Positions 34,614 through 43,510 of a stretch of 64,000 nt of DNA are shown one piece after another; position 1 is the first letter of the stretch, and each line of letters starts with the position of its first letter. The DNA lies in contig CAWIHZ010000020.1 of NCBI GenBank assembly GCA_963835955.1, positions 17,827 through 81,826 on the forward strand, in the 5' to 3' direction. Source of the DNA: Roseiarcus sp963835955. Lineage in GTDB: Bacteria > Pseudomonadota > Alphaproteobacteria > Rhizobiales > Beijerinckiaceae. Made by a program: the position numbers and the translations under genes. The notes under the pieces are model-generated. The model saw nothing but the letters and a program-made list of their open reading frames with translations. It ran no database searches and had not been told where the DNA came from.

Positions 34614-35327
34614 TCACCACTTCTCGGCGTAAGGCCGCGCCTCGACCTCGAAGCTCCAGGCCGAGCGGTCCTGCCCGACCAGGCTTGCCGCGATGTCGGC
34701 GACGCCCGATGGGGCGACGAACGCGTCTTCCGGCCGGTCCGTGAATTGGGCGCGCGCCGCGGGCGATCTGACCACCCCGTCGACAATGATAAGCGCGACG
34801 TGGATTCCCGACGGGCCGAGATGGCGCGCCATCGATTCGGCGAGCGCGCGCTGGGCCGCCTTGGCGGGAGCGAAGGCGGCGGTGCCGGCGACGCCCCGGC
34901 GCGAGGCGGTGGCGCCGATCACGACGATGGCGCCCCGCCCGCGGCGAAGCATCGCCGGGACCGCCTGCCTGGCGGTCAGAAACAGACCCAGAGCATTGAT
35001 CCGCCAGGCGCGCTCGAAATCCTCTGGCGACACGTCCTCGACGCTGCCCCAGACGCCCGAGCCGGCGTTGAAGACAAGAACATCGACGTCGCCGAGATCG
35101 GCGTGGATTTGGGCGAACGCCGCCTCGATCGAGGCCGCGTCCGCAACGTCACAGGTATAGGCCTTCGCGCGCGGAAGTTCACCGGCAAGCCGCGCGGTCA
35201 ATTCGGCGCGCCTCGACAGCAGCGCGACGGCGTAGCCGTCCTCGGCGAAGCGCCGGGCGAGGGCCTCGCCGTTGCCGGGGCCGACGCCGACGACGGCGCA
35301 TACGCGGACCTTGGCGTCATTCGTCAT
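34614..35327 (-). CDS. SDR-family protein lacking the catalytic tyrosine
   Basis: A 237-residue Rossmann protein opening with the unusual loop VVGVGPGNGEALARRFAEDG. The expected YxxxK is FAPAK (in GTAAFAPAKAAQRALAESMA), with a Ser-like GATASRRG before it and IHVALIIVDGVVRSP after. This Phe-for-Tyr SDR subgroup is recurrent in proteobacteria, so the change is probably a family trait and not a mutation. The activity is unknown. ATG 35327 follows a strong ggagg site (gagggaggattcagc). It is divergent from the acyl-CoA ligase and converges on the dehalogenase. Confidence 0.85.
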   Translation of the reverse strand: MTNDAKVRVCAVVGVGPGNGEALARRFAEDGYAVALLSRRAELTARLAGELPRAKAYTCDVADAASIEAAFAQIHADLGDVDVLVFNAGSGVWGSVEDVSPEDFERAWRINALGLFLTARQAVPAMLRRGRGAIVVIGATASRRGVAGTAAFAPAKAAQRALAESMARHLGPSGIHVALIIVDGVVRSPAARAQFTDRPEDAFVAPSGVADIAASLVGQDRSAWSFEVEARPYAEKW

Positions 35328-35610
35328 TGCTGAATCCTCCCTCGGCGTCGGCGGGGCGCTGCGCGAGACCCGGAGGCTGTCCCGATCGCGGCCGCGCTTC
35401 CTCGCGCTCATCCTGCAACAGCGCCACAGCGCGCGCAATTCGGTCAGCTTCGCCCACACGATGCGGCTCGACAGCCCCAGGCCGGCGGATCTCGGAGCGG
35501 GTTATCCCTCCCGGGAAGGCTTGACGGCGCCGCGCTGTAAGCGGCAATTGACGCAAACGCCCGCGCCTCGCCGCCATCGGACGAAACGGGAAGGAAACGT
35601 GAGGTCCGAG

Positions 35611-37308
35611 ATGAATTCCCAACCGTGGTTGAAGTCCTTTCCGGCGGGCGTGCGCTGGGACCCGCCGCTCGAGCTTTCGTCCGTGCAGAGCATCCTCGAG
35701 GCGTCGGCCCGGCGTTTCGGCCCGCTGCCGGCGCTGCAGTTCATGGACAAGCGGATTTCCTACGCCGAGTTGGACGGTCTCGCAGACCGCGCCGCCGCCG
35801 GATTTCAGCGCCTCGGCGTCGGGCCGGGCGTGAACGTCGGCCTCTACCTCACCAACACGCCGCACTATGTCATCGCCTTCTTCGGCGTCCTGAAGGCGGG
35901 CGGAACGATCGTCAATTATTCGCCCTTGGACGCTTTCCGGACGCTCGAACATAAGATCGGGGACAGCGAGACCGATATTCTCGTCACGCTCGACCTCGCC
36001 GCCCTCTATCCGCAGGCCGAGCGCCTCCTCGCCTCGACGCGGCTCAAGACGCTGGTCGTCGGCGAATTCGCCGAGATGGCGCTCGCCCCCGGCCCGGTCA
36101 AGGCGCAATTGGCGGCGTCGGGGACGGTGTCCGAGGCGAAGCGCGACGATCGCCACGTGGCGTTCCGCGATCTCGTCGACAACGACGGGCGTTATCAGGC
36201 GCACCCGCTCGGCGATCCGACGCAGGCTCTGGCAGTCATCCAATATACCGGCGGCACGACCGGTTCGCCCAAGGGCGCAATGCTGACGCACGCCAATCTG
36301 ACCGCGGCCTGCTCGCTCTATGACGAAGTGATGACGCGCATTGAAGAGGGTTTGCGCGTCGGCGAGGAGCGCGCTCTGTGCATCCTGCCGCTCTTTCACA
36401 TCTATTCGCTCACGGTGGTCATGCTGCTTGGATTTCGGTTGGGCGCGGAACTCGTCCTTCATCCCCGCTTCGACCCCGCGGCCGCGGTCAAGGACATCGT
36501 CGAAAAGAAGATCACCGTCTACATGGGCGTGCCGACCATGCATGTCGCGATTCTGAGCGTGCCCGGCGTCGAGTCCATGGATTTTTCTTCGTTGCGTTTG
36601 TGCGCGTCGGGCGGCGCGCCGCTGCCGGTTGCGTTGCAGGAGCGGTTCGAGAGCGTCGTGGGCTGCAAGTTGAACGAAGGCTGGGGCATGACCGAGACCG
36701 CGCCGATCGGGACGTTCACGCCGCGGCAAGGGCCGAGGAAGCCCGGCTCCTGCGGCCTTCCCTATCCCGGCACGAAGATGAAGTTGGTCGACCTCGCCGA
36801 CCCGGAGCGCGAGGTGGCGCTCGGCGAGCGCGGCGAAATCTGCGTCAAGGGCCCGAACGTGATGAAGGGCTATTGGAAGCAGCCGGAAGCGACTGCGAAT
36901 GCGATGACAGCCGACGGCTACTTCCGCACCGGCGACGTCGGCTACATGGATGAGGACGGCTACCTGTTCATCGTCGACCGCACCAAGGACATGCTGCTGT
37001 GCGGCGGCTTCAATGTCTATCCGCGCAATATCGAGGAAGCGATCTACCAGCACCCGTCGGTCGCCGAGGTCAGCGTGATCGGCGTTCCCGACGCCTATCG
37101 CGGCGAAACGCCCAAAGCTTTCATCAAGCTGAAGGCGGGGGCGACGCCAGTGACGCTCGAAGAGATGAAGGCGTTCCTCAAGGACCGGCTCGGCAAACAT
37201 GAAATGATCGGATCGATGGAGATTCGCGACGAGCTGCCCAAGACCGCCGTTGGAAAAATATCGAAGAAGGACTTGCGCGAATATGAAACGCGCTCCCGCG
37301 CTGGATGA
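35611..37308 (+). CDS. Long-chain fatty acid/acyl-CoA ligase (AMP-forming)
   Basis: A 565-residue ANL-superfamily enzyme that activates a carboxylic acid with ATP and CoA. The P-loop is YTGGTTGSPKGAMLTHANL; further motifs are LPLFHIYSLTVVML, GWGMTETAPIGTF, GYFRTGDVGYMDEDGYLFIV and DRTKDMLLCGGFNVYPRNIE, and the catalytic Lys lies in LPKTAVGKISKKDLRE. The long in-frame extension upstream overlaps the divergent SDR promoter and is not protein-like; ATG 35611 (MNSQPWLKSFPAGVRWDPPL) begins the homology. Chain-length preference cannot be read from the sequence. Confidence 0.93.
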   Translation: MNSQPWLKSFPAGVRWDPPLELSSVQSILEASARRFGPLPALQFMDKRISYAELDGLADRAAAGFQRLGVGPGVNVGLYLTNTPHYVIAFFGVLKAGGTIVNYSPLDAFRTLEHKIGDSETDILVTLDLAALYPQAERLLASTRLKTLVVGEFAEMALAPGPVKAQLAASGTVSEAKRDDRHVAFRDLVDNDGRYQAHPLGDPTQALAVIQYTGGTTGSPKGAMLTHANLTAACSLYDEVMTRIEEGLRVGEERALCILPLFHIYSLTVVMLLGFRLGAELVLHPRFDPAAAVKDIVEKKITVYMGVPTMHVAILSVPGVESMDFSSLRLCASGGAPLPVALQERFESVVGCKLNEGWGMTETAPIGTFTPRQGPRKPGSCGLPYPGTKMKLVDLADPEREVALGERGEICVKGPNVMKGYWKQPEATANAMTADGYFRTGDVGYMDEDGYLFIVDRTKDMLLCGGFNVYPRNIEEAIYQHPSVAEVSVIGVPDAYRGETPKAFIKLKAGATPVTLEEMKAFLKDRLGKHEMIGSMEIRDELPKTAVGKISKKDLREYETRSRAG

Positions 37309-37325
37309 AGGCAGGGGCTGATTGG

Positions 37326-37573
37326 ATGACGGAGACGCCGCCAGTTCAGTTCGCGCCGACGAACGAGCTGCGTCTGGCGCCCTGCGGGCGCCCGCACTCT
37401 TGATCACGGCTGAACTGGATCCGGCGCAAATCCCTCCTTCGGGCATGGACGCGCTCGCGCCCAATCTCACCAAGCATCCCGTGCGCGACTACGGCCACTG
37501 GACCCCGGAAGAGAAGTCGGAAAAGGTCAGCGCGACGATCATTGATTGGCGCCGGCGGGCGCTCGGAGGATAG
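37326..37573 (+). pseudogene. Remnant of an alpha/beta hydrolase (epoxide hydrolase-like) with internal deletion
   Basis: Two short pieces of one family lie almost end to end. From ATG 37326 the reading METPPVQ-like start is MTETPPVQFAPTNELRLAPC, resembling the N-terminus of epoxide-hydrolase-type proteins (…TNGIRLA). In another frame from ~37378 the reading is LRAPALLITAELDPAQIPPS, then LTKHPVRDYGHWTPEEKSEK and IDWRRRAL, matching the C-terminal Asp/His segment (catalytic His in GHW). About 200 residues including the nucleophile elbow are missing. It follows the acyl-CoA ligase by 17 bases. Confidence 0.65.
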
Positions 37574-37597
37574 AGAAGCGATGGCGGAGACGCGACC

Positions 37598-38074
37598 TTG
37601 AAGCCCGCGAGCAGCCCCTCCGCGCTCAGAGTTCAGGCCGCGCTCGGCGATCGATTTGAGGTGCTGGAGTTCGACGCCGGCACCCGCACCGCGGAAGACG
37701 CCGCGGCGGCGATCGGCTGCAGCGTGGCGCAGATCGCTAAGTCGCTCGTCTTCCGCGCGACCGGGAGCGGACGTCCAGTCCTGATCGTCGCCTCGGGCGC
37801 CCATCGCGTCGACGAGAACAAGGTCGCGGCCGTCATGGGCGAGCGTATCGCGCGCGTCGACGCCGAATTCGTGCGTCACTCGACGGGATTCGCAATCGGC
37901 GGCGTGCCGCCGGTCGGCCACAGGATTGCGCCAGTCGTGCTGATCGACGAAACGCTGCTGCGGCTCTCTGAAATCTGGGCCGCGGCCGGAACGCCATATG
38001 CGGTCTTCCGCCTGACGCCTGCCGATCTTGTCGCATTGACGTGCGGTCGCGTCGTCGCCATCGCGCGCGAATAG
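37598..38074 (+). CDS. YbaK/EbsC-family aminoacyl-tRNA deacylase-like protein
   Basis: A 158-residue YbaK-fold protein that would hydrolyse misacylated tRNA in trans. Typical segments are AEDAAAAIGCSVAQIAKSLVFRA, PVLIVASGAHRVDENKVAAV and IGGVPPVGHRIAPVVLIDE; the conserved Lys of IAKSLVF is intact. No ATG lies near the N-terminus; TTG 37598, seven bases after a ggag, is the best available start. The substrate (Cys, Pro, Ala or other) is not determinable. Followed by the DUF72 gene after 23 bases. Confidence 0.87.
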   Translation: MKPASSPSALRVQAALGDRFEVLEFDAGTRTAEDAAAAIGCSVAQIAKSLVFRATGSGRPVLIVASGAHRVDENKVAAVMGERIARVDAEFVRHSTGFAIGGVPPVGHRIAPVVLIDETLLRLSEIWAAAGTPYAVFRLTPADLVALTCGRVVAIARE

Positions 38075-38097
38075 GTCGCGCGACCGAGGAGTTCGCC

Positions 38098-38904
38098 GTG
38101 CCGCGCAGGGGTCAATCGGGGATACGGATCGGCGTCGGCGGATGGACCTACGAACCCTGGCGCGGCGCGTTCTATCCCAAGGGCCTGCCGCACAGACGAG
38201 AACTCGAATATGCGAGCGCGAGACTGACGTCGATCGAGATCAACGGCACTTATTATGGCGCCCAGAAGCCAGAGAGTTTCGTCAAATGGCGTGACGAAAC
38301 GCCGGAGGATTTCGTGTTCGCGCTCAAAGCCCCTCGCTTCGCCACCAATCGTCGCGTTCTCGCCGAAGCGGGCCCGACGATCGAGCGGTTCTTTTCCAGC
38401 GGCGTGACCGGGCTGAAGAGCAAGCTTGGACCGATCAACTGGCAATTCGCGCCAACCAAGCGCTTCGATCCGGAGGATTTCGGCGCGTTCCTCGAGTTGC
38501 TGCCCTCGTCGGTCGATGGCCTGCCGATTCGACATGCCGTCGAAGTCCGCCACGACAGTTTCCGCTCCCCCGACTTCGTCGCGCTCGCGCGGGCGCACGG
38601 GGTCGCGATCGTGATCGCGGCCGATGGCGAATATCCGCAAATCGGCAATCTGACGGCGCCCTTCGTCTATGTCCGGATCATGGGAACGACGGACGCCCAC
38701 CAATCCGGATATTCGAGCCGCGCCCTCGATCGATGGGCCAAAAGGGCGAAGACCTGGGCTGGCGGCGGCGCCCCGAGCGGAATTGCGACCGTCGCGGCGC
38801 CGGCGCGTGGGAAGATGAGTCGAGACGTCTTTTTCTATGTCATCAGCGGCTACAAGGCGCTTAATCCCGCCGCCGCGATGGCGCTGATCGAGCGCGTCGG
38901 GTGA
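38098..38904 (+). CDS. DUF72 domain protein (TIM-barrel, YecE-like)
   Basis: A 268-residue DUF72 protein. The opening IRIGVGGWTYEPWRGAFYPK is diagnostic, with IEINGTYYGAQKPESFVKW, FVFALKAPRFATNRR, INWQFAPTKRFD and AVEVRHDSF completing the conserved barrel face, and YVRIMGTTD near the C-terminus. Function is unknown; structures show a TIM barrel, and a nuclease role has been suggested for some members. GTG 38098 follows aggag at the right distance; upstream in-frame codons overlap the YbaK-like gene's tail. Confidence 0.9.
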   Translation: MPRRGQSGIRIGVGGWTYEPWRGAFYPKGLPHRRELEYASARLTSIEINGTYYGAQKPESFVKWRDETPEDFVFALKAPRFATNRRVLAEAGPTIERFFSSGVTGLKSKLGPINWQFAPTKRFDPEDFGAFLELLPSSVDGLPIRHAVEVRHDSFRSPDFVALARAHGVAIVIAADGEYPQIGNLTAPFVYVRIMGTTDAHQSGYSSRALDRWAKRAKTWAGGGAPSGIATVAAPARGKMSRDVFFYVISGYKALNPAAAMALIERVG

Positions 38905-39098
38905 TCGGGATCGTCGGCGAGGTCCGGCTTGACGGCGTTTGCGCCTTTGTCAGCGGCCCAGTCCATTCAATCGTCGAAGCGCCAATATCTGCAAAGCAGC
39001 CGTCACGGGAAGCGTCGCGCGCAACGCCCGACGCGCCAAAAGCGATTGCGACAATAGCGGGAGCGATCCGTCCCCCTCGGCTCCTCGGCAGCTTGAAA

Positions 39099-39392
39099 CT
39101 AAGCGACGTGCTCCAGGATTTTCTCCATTTCCGCTGCCGTGAATGCGCGCAACGTCTGCGCCCGGACGTTGCCCAATTTCAGCGTGGTCAACGCGAACGC
39201 GACCCCCTTCACCTCGTCCGAAGCCTCTGAGATCACGACCAAGTCGTATTGCCCCTGGGTCCAGACGACTTCCTTGATGTGAATCCCAATCGCCGCGCCG
39301 GCCTTCTTGGCCGCTTCCACCCGCTTGACTGTATCCTTGATATTTTTGAGACCCTGGTCGGTAAAGTTGTACAGCGTGACGTAGGTGGCCAT
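39099..39392 (-). CDS. GYD domain-containing protein
   Basis: A 97-residue ferredoxin-like alpha/beta protein of the GYD family. MATYVTLYNFTDQGLKNIKD opens the conserved first strand and helix, and VVWTQGQYDLVVISEA contains the GxYD signature as GQYD. The role is unknown; homologues are usually stand-alone, sometimes near stress or redox genes. ATG 39392 follows a ggaaacaccatgg-like context (gaaggaaac). The gap to acs on its 5' side has no gene. Confidence 0.9.
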   Translation of the reverse strand: MATYVTLYNFTDQGLKNIKDTVKRVEAAKKAGAAIGIHIKEVVWTQGQYDLVVISEASDEVKGVAFALTTLKLGNVRAQTLRAFTAAEMEKILEHVA

Positions 39393-39711
39393 GGTGTTTC
39401 CTTCCGATGGCGGGAGCTGTTGTCTGAAAACGCCGCCCTGCCCCCAGCTAGGGGCGCGCGCCCTCAAATCAGCGCGCTTCCTGCCGACGGCATGTCAAGC
39501 GCGGCGACCGGGCATGGCGACTGCCTAAGGTCCCGCGCGCCGACTACCGGCGCGCAAGTCAAGCGGCGAAAATTGGCCGGCGCGTCTGAAAGGACGGGCT
39601 CGCCGGCAAAAAGCAACTCCACGTTCGGCGGTCGACGTTCAGGTCTTTCCCGTCGAGCGGCGTTATCGATCCTGCCGATCATCCTCGAGCCTTCGGGCGG
39701 CGCTGCGATCC
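39393..39711. other. 319-bp gap between GYD gene and acs
   Basis: Both strands were examined. It contains the 5' leader of the GYD gene (leftward) and the 3' flank of acs. No protein-like reading, RNA gene or strong inverted repeat was recognised. Confidence 0.6.
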
Positions 39712-41658
39712 TCAGCGCTTGCCGCGATTTTGCCGGTTGTCGATCAGTTCAGTCACGACGGCTGGCTCCGCCAGCGTCGAGGTGTCGCCGAGCGAACCGT
39801 ACTCGTTTTCCGCGATCTTGCGCAGGATGCGGCGCATGATCTTGCCCGAGCGGGTCTTCGGCAGGCCTGGCGCAAACTGGATGAGGTCGGGCGACGCGAA
39901 CGGTCCGATCTCCTTGCGCACCCAGGCGACCAGTTCCTTGCGCAACTCCTCGTTCGCCTCGATTCCGGACATGACCGTGACATAGGCGTAGATGCCCTGT
40001 CCTTTGATGTCGTGCGGATAGCCGACGACCGCCGCTTCCGACACCTTGGGATGGGCGACGAGTGCGCTCTCGACTTCCGCCGTGCCCATCCGATGGCCGG
40101 AGACGTTGATGACGTCGTCGACGCGGCCGGTGATCCAGTAATCGCCGTCCGAGTCGCGGCGCGCGCCGTCGCCGGTGAAATACTTGCCCGGATAGGCGGC
40201 GAAGTAGGTGTTCACAAATCGACCGTGGTCGCCGTAGATTGTGCGCGATTGGCCGGGCCATGAATTGGCGACGACCAGATTGCCCTCGCAAGGGCCTTCC
40301 AGGGCCTTGCCGTCGGCGGCGACGATTTCGGGAGCGACGCCGAAGAAGGGCTGAGTCGCCGAACCAGGCTTCAGCTTGGTCGCTCCAGGTAGGGGCGTGA
40401 TCATGATGCCGCCGGTTTCCGTCTGCCACCATGTGTCGACGATCGGACAGCGACCTTCGCCGACGACGCGATGATACCATTCCCAAGCCTCGGGGTTGAT
40501 CGGCTCGCCGACCGAACCCAGGAGGCGCAAAGACGCGCGGCTCGTCTTCTTCACCGGCGCCTCGCCGGCGCCCATCAGCGACCGGATCGCTGTCGGAGCA
40601 GTATAAAAGGTGTTGACCTTGTGCTTGTCGACGACCTCCCAGAAGCGGCTCATCGAAGGATAATTCGGAACGCCTTCGAATATCAGCGTTGTCGCGCCAT
40701 TGGCGAGCGGCCCATAGACGATGTAGCTGTGGCCGGTCACCCAGCCGACGTCGGCCGTGCACCAGTAGACGTCGCCGTCGTGATAATCGAAGACATACTG
40801 GTGGGTCATCGCCGCATAGACCAGATACCCTCCGGTCGTGTGGACGACGCCTTTGGGCGCGCCGGTCGATCCCGAAGTGTAGAGGATGAACAGCGGATCT
40901 TCCGCGTTCATCGGCTCGCACGGGCAATGGGTGGGCGCCGCCTTGGCGGCTTCATGCAGCCATACGTCGCGTCCTTTCCGCCAGCCGACGTCGCCGCCGG
41001 TGTGCCTGACGACGATCACGGTCTTGACGCCGCCGGCCTTTTCGATGGCGGCGTCGGCGTTCGACTTCAGCGGCACCTTGCGTCCGCCGCGAAGGCCCTC
41101 GTCCGCGGTGACGACGACTTCCGATTTGGCGTCAGAAATCCGGCCGGCGAGCGCGTCCGGGGAGAAGCCGCCGAACACGATCGAATGGATCGCGCCGATG
41201 CGCGCGCAAGCCAACATGGCATAGGCCGCCTCGGGGATCATCGGCAAATAGATCGTGACCCGGTCGCCCTTTTTGACGCCGTGGTTTTTCAGTACGTTGG
41301 CGAAACGCCCGACCTGGTCGGCGAGTTCGGCGTAGGTAATCTGCTTCGACTTCGACGGGTCGTCGCCCTCCCAGATGATCGCGGTCTGGTTGGCGCGCTT
41401 GGGCAGATGGCGATCGACGCAATTGTGGGCGACATTGGTGACGCCGTCCTCGAACCACCTGATCGACACGTTGTGGGGGTCGAACGACGTGTTCTTGACC
41501 TTGACGTAGGGCGTGATCCAATCGATGCGCTTTCCGTGCTCGGCCCAGAATCCTTGCGGATCGGCGAGCGAGCGTTTGTACATTTCCCTATACTTGGCGT
41601 CGTTTACCCAGGCGCGCTTCGCCCATTCGGCGGGAACGTCATAGGTCTTGTCGGACAT
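39712..41658 (-). CDS. acs: Acetate--CoA ligase (acetyl-CoA synthetase)
   Basis: A full-length 648-residue Acs that makes acetyl-CoA from acetate, ATP and CoA. The P-loop is LYTSGSTGAPKGVVHTTGGY; the adenylate motif DTWWQTETGGIMITP, TGDGARRDSDGDYWITGRVD and the acetylation-target Lys in PKTRSGKIMRRILRK are all intact. The N-terminal cap (YDVPAEWAKRAWVNDAKYRE) is typical. ATG 41658 gives the normal length, with a ggagg site upstream. Post-translational control by acetylation of the SGK lysine is expected from the family. Monocistronic. Confidence 0.97.
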   Translation of the reverse strand: MSDKTYDVPAEWAKRAWVNDAKYREMYKRSLADPQGFWAEHGKRIDWITPYVKVKNTSFDPHNVSIRWFEDGVTNVAHNCVDRHLPKRANQTAIIWEGDDPSKSKQITYAELADQVGRFANVLKNHGVKKGDRVTIYLPMIPEAAYAMLACARIGAIHSIVFGGFSPDALAGRISDAKSEVVVTADEGLRGGRKVPLKSNADAAIEKAGGVKTVIVVRHTGGDVGWRKGRDVWLHEAAKAAPTHCPCEPMNAEDPLFILYTSGSTGAPKGVVHTTGGYLVYAAMTHQYVFDYHDGDVYWCTADVGWVTGHSYIVYGPLANGATTLIFEGVPNYPSMSRFWEVVDKHKVNTFYTAPTAIRSLMGAGEAPVKKTSRASLRLLGSVGEPINPEAWEWYHRVVGEGRCPIVDTWWQTETGGIMITPLPGATKLKPGSATQPFFGVAPEIVAADGKALEGPCEGNLVVANSWPGQSRTIYGDHGRFVNTYFAAYPGKYFTGDGARRDSDGDYWITGRVDDVINVSGHRMGTAEVESALVAHPKVSEAAVVGYPHDIKGQGIYAYVTVMSGIEANEELRKELVAWVRKEIGPFASPDLIQFAPGLPKTRSGKIMRRILRKIAENEYGSLGDTSTLAEPAVVTELIDNRQNRGKR

Positions 41659-41825
41659 GGATTCCTCCCAAACAACCCTTCGTGCGGTTCGGCCTGCGCT
41701 CGAAGCGAGAAGGGAGCTTTATGCCCTATCGCCAGCAAACCCGACAAGTCGGCGCAATCGATGCTTTGGCCTCGGTCCTCGCGTCGAGGCGGCCGTCGCG
41801 TGAGAGAAGCGTCGCCTCGCCGGCG

Positions 41826-42239
41826 CTACAGGCCGCCGAGCTTGCACACCAGGGCCCATTCAGCCGCCGTCACCGGCTGGACCGAGAGGCGCGAGTTGGT
41901 GACCAGCGCCATCGCGGCCAAGCGTTTTTCGGCCTTGACCTCATCGAGCGCGACCGGGCGCGGCAGCGGGCGGACGGCGCGGATGTCGACCATGCCGAAC
42001 TTGCCGGTCGCGTCTGTCGGATCTGGCCTGTAAGCCTTGCAGACCTCGACGATCCCGACGATCGCCTTGCCCTCGTTCGAATGATAGAAAAAGCCCTGTT
42101 CGCCGACTTTCATCGCCTGCATGTTGAGCTTGGCGGAATGGTTGCGCACCCCGCTCCAATCCGTGCCCTCCACGCCCATTCGCGCCAGTTTCTCGTAGGA
42201 CCAGGCGGAGGGCTCGCTCTTGAACAACCAATGGGCCAT
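41826..42239 (-). CDS. EVE domain-containing protein
   Basis: A 137-residue EVE (PUA-like) protein. The opening MAHWLFKSEPSAWSYEKLAR, TDWSGVRNHSAKLNMQAMKV and GEQGFFYHSNEGKAIVGIVE are the hallmark strands that form a pocket for modified bases. Such domains read modified DNA or RNA; the bacterial single-domain members have no settled role. ATG 42239 starts the fold; ~22 earlier in-frame residues are not conserved. It lies 105 bases downstream of gpsA on the same strand. Confidence 0.92.
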   Translation of the reverse strand: MAHWLFKSEPSAWSYEKLARMGVEGTDWSGVRNHSAKLNMQAMKVGEQGFFYHSNEGKAIVGIVEVCKAYRPDPTDATGKFGMVDIRAVRPLPRPVALDEVKAEKRLAAMALVTNSRLSVQPVTAAEWALVCKLGGL

Positions 42240-42344
42240 TGACGCTTCGCCTCGGGGAATCGCAACCGCCTTGGCGCCGGGGGCTTGCGCAGGCGCCTTC
42301 GACAATCCGGCGAGCGAGCGCAGGCCTTCGGCAGCGGCCCACCT

Positions 42345-43331
42345 TCACTCTTCCCCCTTTTGAGGCCGCCCGAGAAGCGCGTCAATTGCGCCGGGAACGT
42401 CGAGCGATCTGTCGATCAGCGCCTCAACGCAATTGGCGATCGGCATGTCGACGCCGCGCGCGCGCGCCATCTCGCACAGGGCCGAGGCGGTGAAGGCGCC
42501 CTCGACCAGCTTTCCGGCTTTCGCCTCGCCGACGCTGCGGCCCTCGCCGAGCGCGAGGCCGAAGGAGTAGTTGCGCGACTGGGTCGAGGAGCAGGTCAGC
42601 ACGAGATCGCCCAGGCCCGAGAGGCCCATCAGCGTCGAGCCCCTGGCGCCGAAGGCCTCGCCGAACCGGCGCAACTCGGCGAAGCCGCGCGCGGTCAGAG
42701 CCGCGACCGCGCTCGCGCCGAGGCCGCGGCCGGCGGCAACTCCGCAGGCGATCGCGAGGACATTCTTGGCCGCCCCGCCGATCTCGACGCCGCGAACGTC
42801 GGTCGAATGATAGAGCCGCAAGCTCGGTCCGCCCAAAAGACGGCAAAGGGCGCGGGCCAGGCCGGCGTTGCTCGCGGCGAGCGTCAACGCGGTCGGCAGG
42901 CCTGCCGCAACGTCGGCGGCGAAGGACGGTCCCGATAGAATGGCCGCCGGCCGCGCCGGCGCCGCCTGCAAGAGGGCTTCGGTCATAAAGGCGTGCGTGC
43001 CGCGCTCGATGCCTTTTGCGCAGGCGATTAGGGGCGCCGCGCCCGGTAGCGCCGCGAGCAGCGTCGCGACTTCGCGCGTCGCCTGAGCCGGTGTGGCGAC
43101 CAAAACCAGATCGCAGCGGGCGATTTCGGCGAGGTTGGCGGTGACCTTGACGGCTGACGCGAGTTCGGCGCCCGGAAGCCTGTCGCTGCGCCGCGTCGCC
43201 TCGAGCTCGCGCATCCGGGCCGCGTCGCGCCCCCAGATAACGACCTCCAGGGCTGCCGCAGCGGCGGCGTTGGCGAGAGCCATTCCCCAGGCGCCGGCGC
43301 CGGCGACGCCGATGACGCTTCCGTGCCTCAA
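42345..43331 (-). CDS. gpsA: NAD(P)H-dependent glycerol-3-phosphate dehydrogenase
   Basis: A 328-residue GpsA that reduces dihydroxyacetone phosphate for phospholipid synthesis. Motifs: Rossmann loop VIGVAGAGAWGMALAN, LVATPAQATREVA, the CAKGIERGTHAFMTEAL loop, ILSGPSFAADVAAGLPTALT, and the catalytic-Lys region GVEIGGAAKNVLAIACGVAAG, then LMGLSGLGDLVLTCSSTQSRN. TTG 43331 (MRHGSVIGVAGAGAW) gives the best N-terminus; a longer in-frame start at 43367 is possible. Confidence 0.94.
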   Translation of the reverse strand: MRHGSVIGVAGAGAWGMALANAAAAAALEVVIWGRDAARMRELEATRRSDRLPGAELASAVKVTANLAEIARCDLVLVATPAQATREVATLLAALPGAAPLIACAKGIERGTHAFMTEALLQAAPARPAAILSGPSFAADVAAGLPTALTLAASNAGLARALCRLLGGPSLRLYHSTDVRGVEIGGAAKNVLAIACGVAAGRGLGASAVAALTARGFAELRRFGEAFGARGSTLMGLSGLGDLVLTCSSTQSRNYSFGLALGEGRSVGEAKAGKLVEGAFTASALCEMARARGVDMPIANCVEALIDRSLDVPGAIDALLGRPQKGEE

Positions 43332-43510
43332 GCCCGCTCGCCCGGCATCGCGTTCTCCTCGACGCAAGGGAATGACCCGATCCGCGCCCGCCGCGCAAGC
43401 CCCAACTGCGGCTTGCCCCGAAGCCGGCTCCTAGCCAAAACGCTGGCAAGCGCCTACTTATAGAAGCTAGGCGTCGCTGCAAGGCGGCGGGCTTCGAGGA
43501 TTTGAAACTG

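Noticed and set aside
38905..39098. Small open frame after the DUF72 gene
   Set aside because: It has no conserved features or ribosome site and is opposite the 3' flank of the GYD gene.
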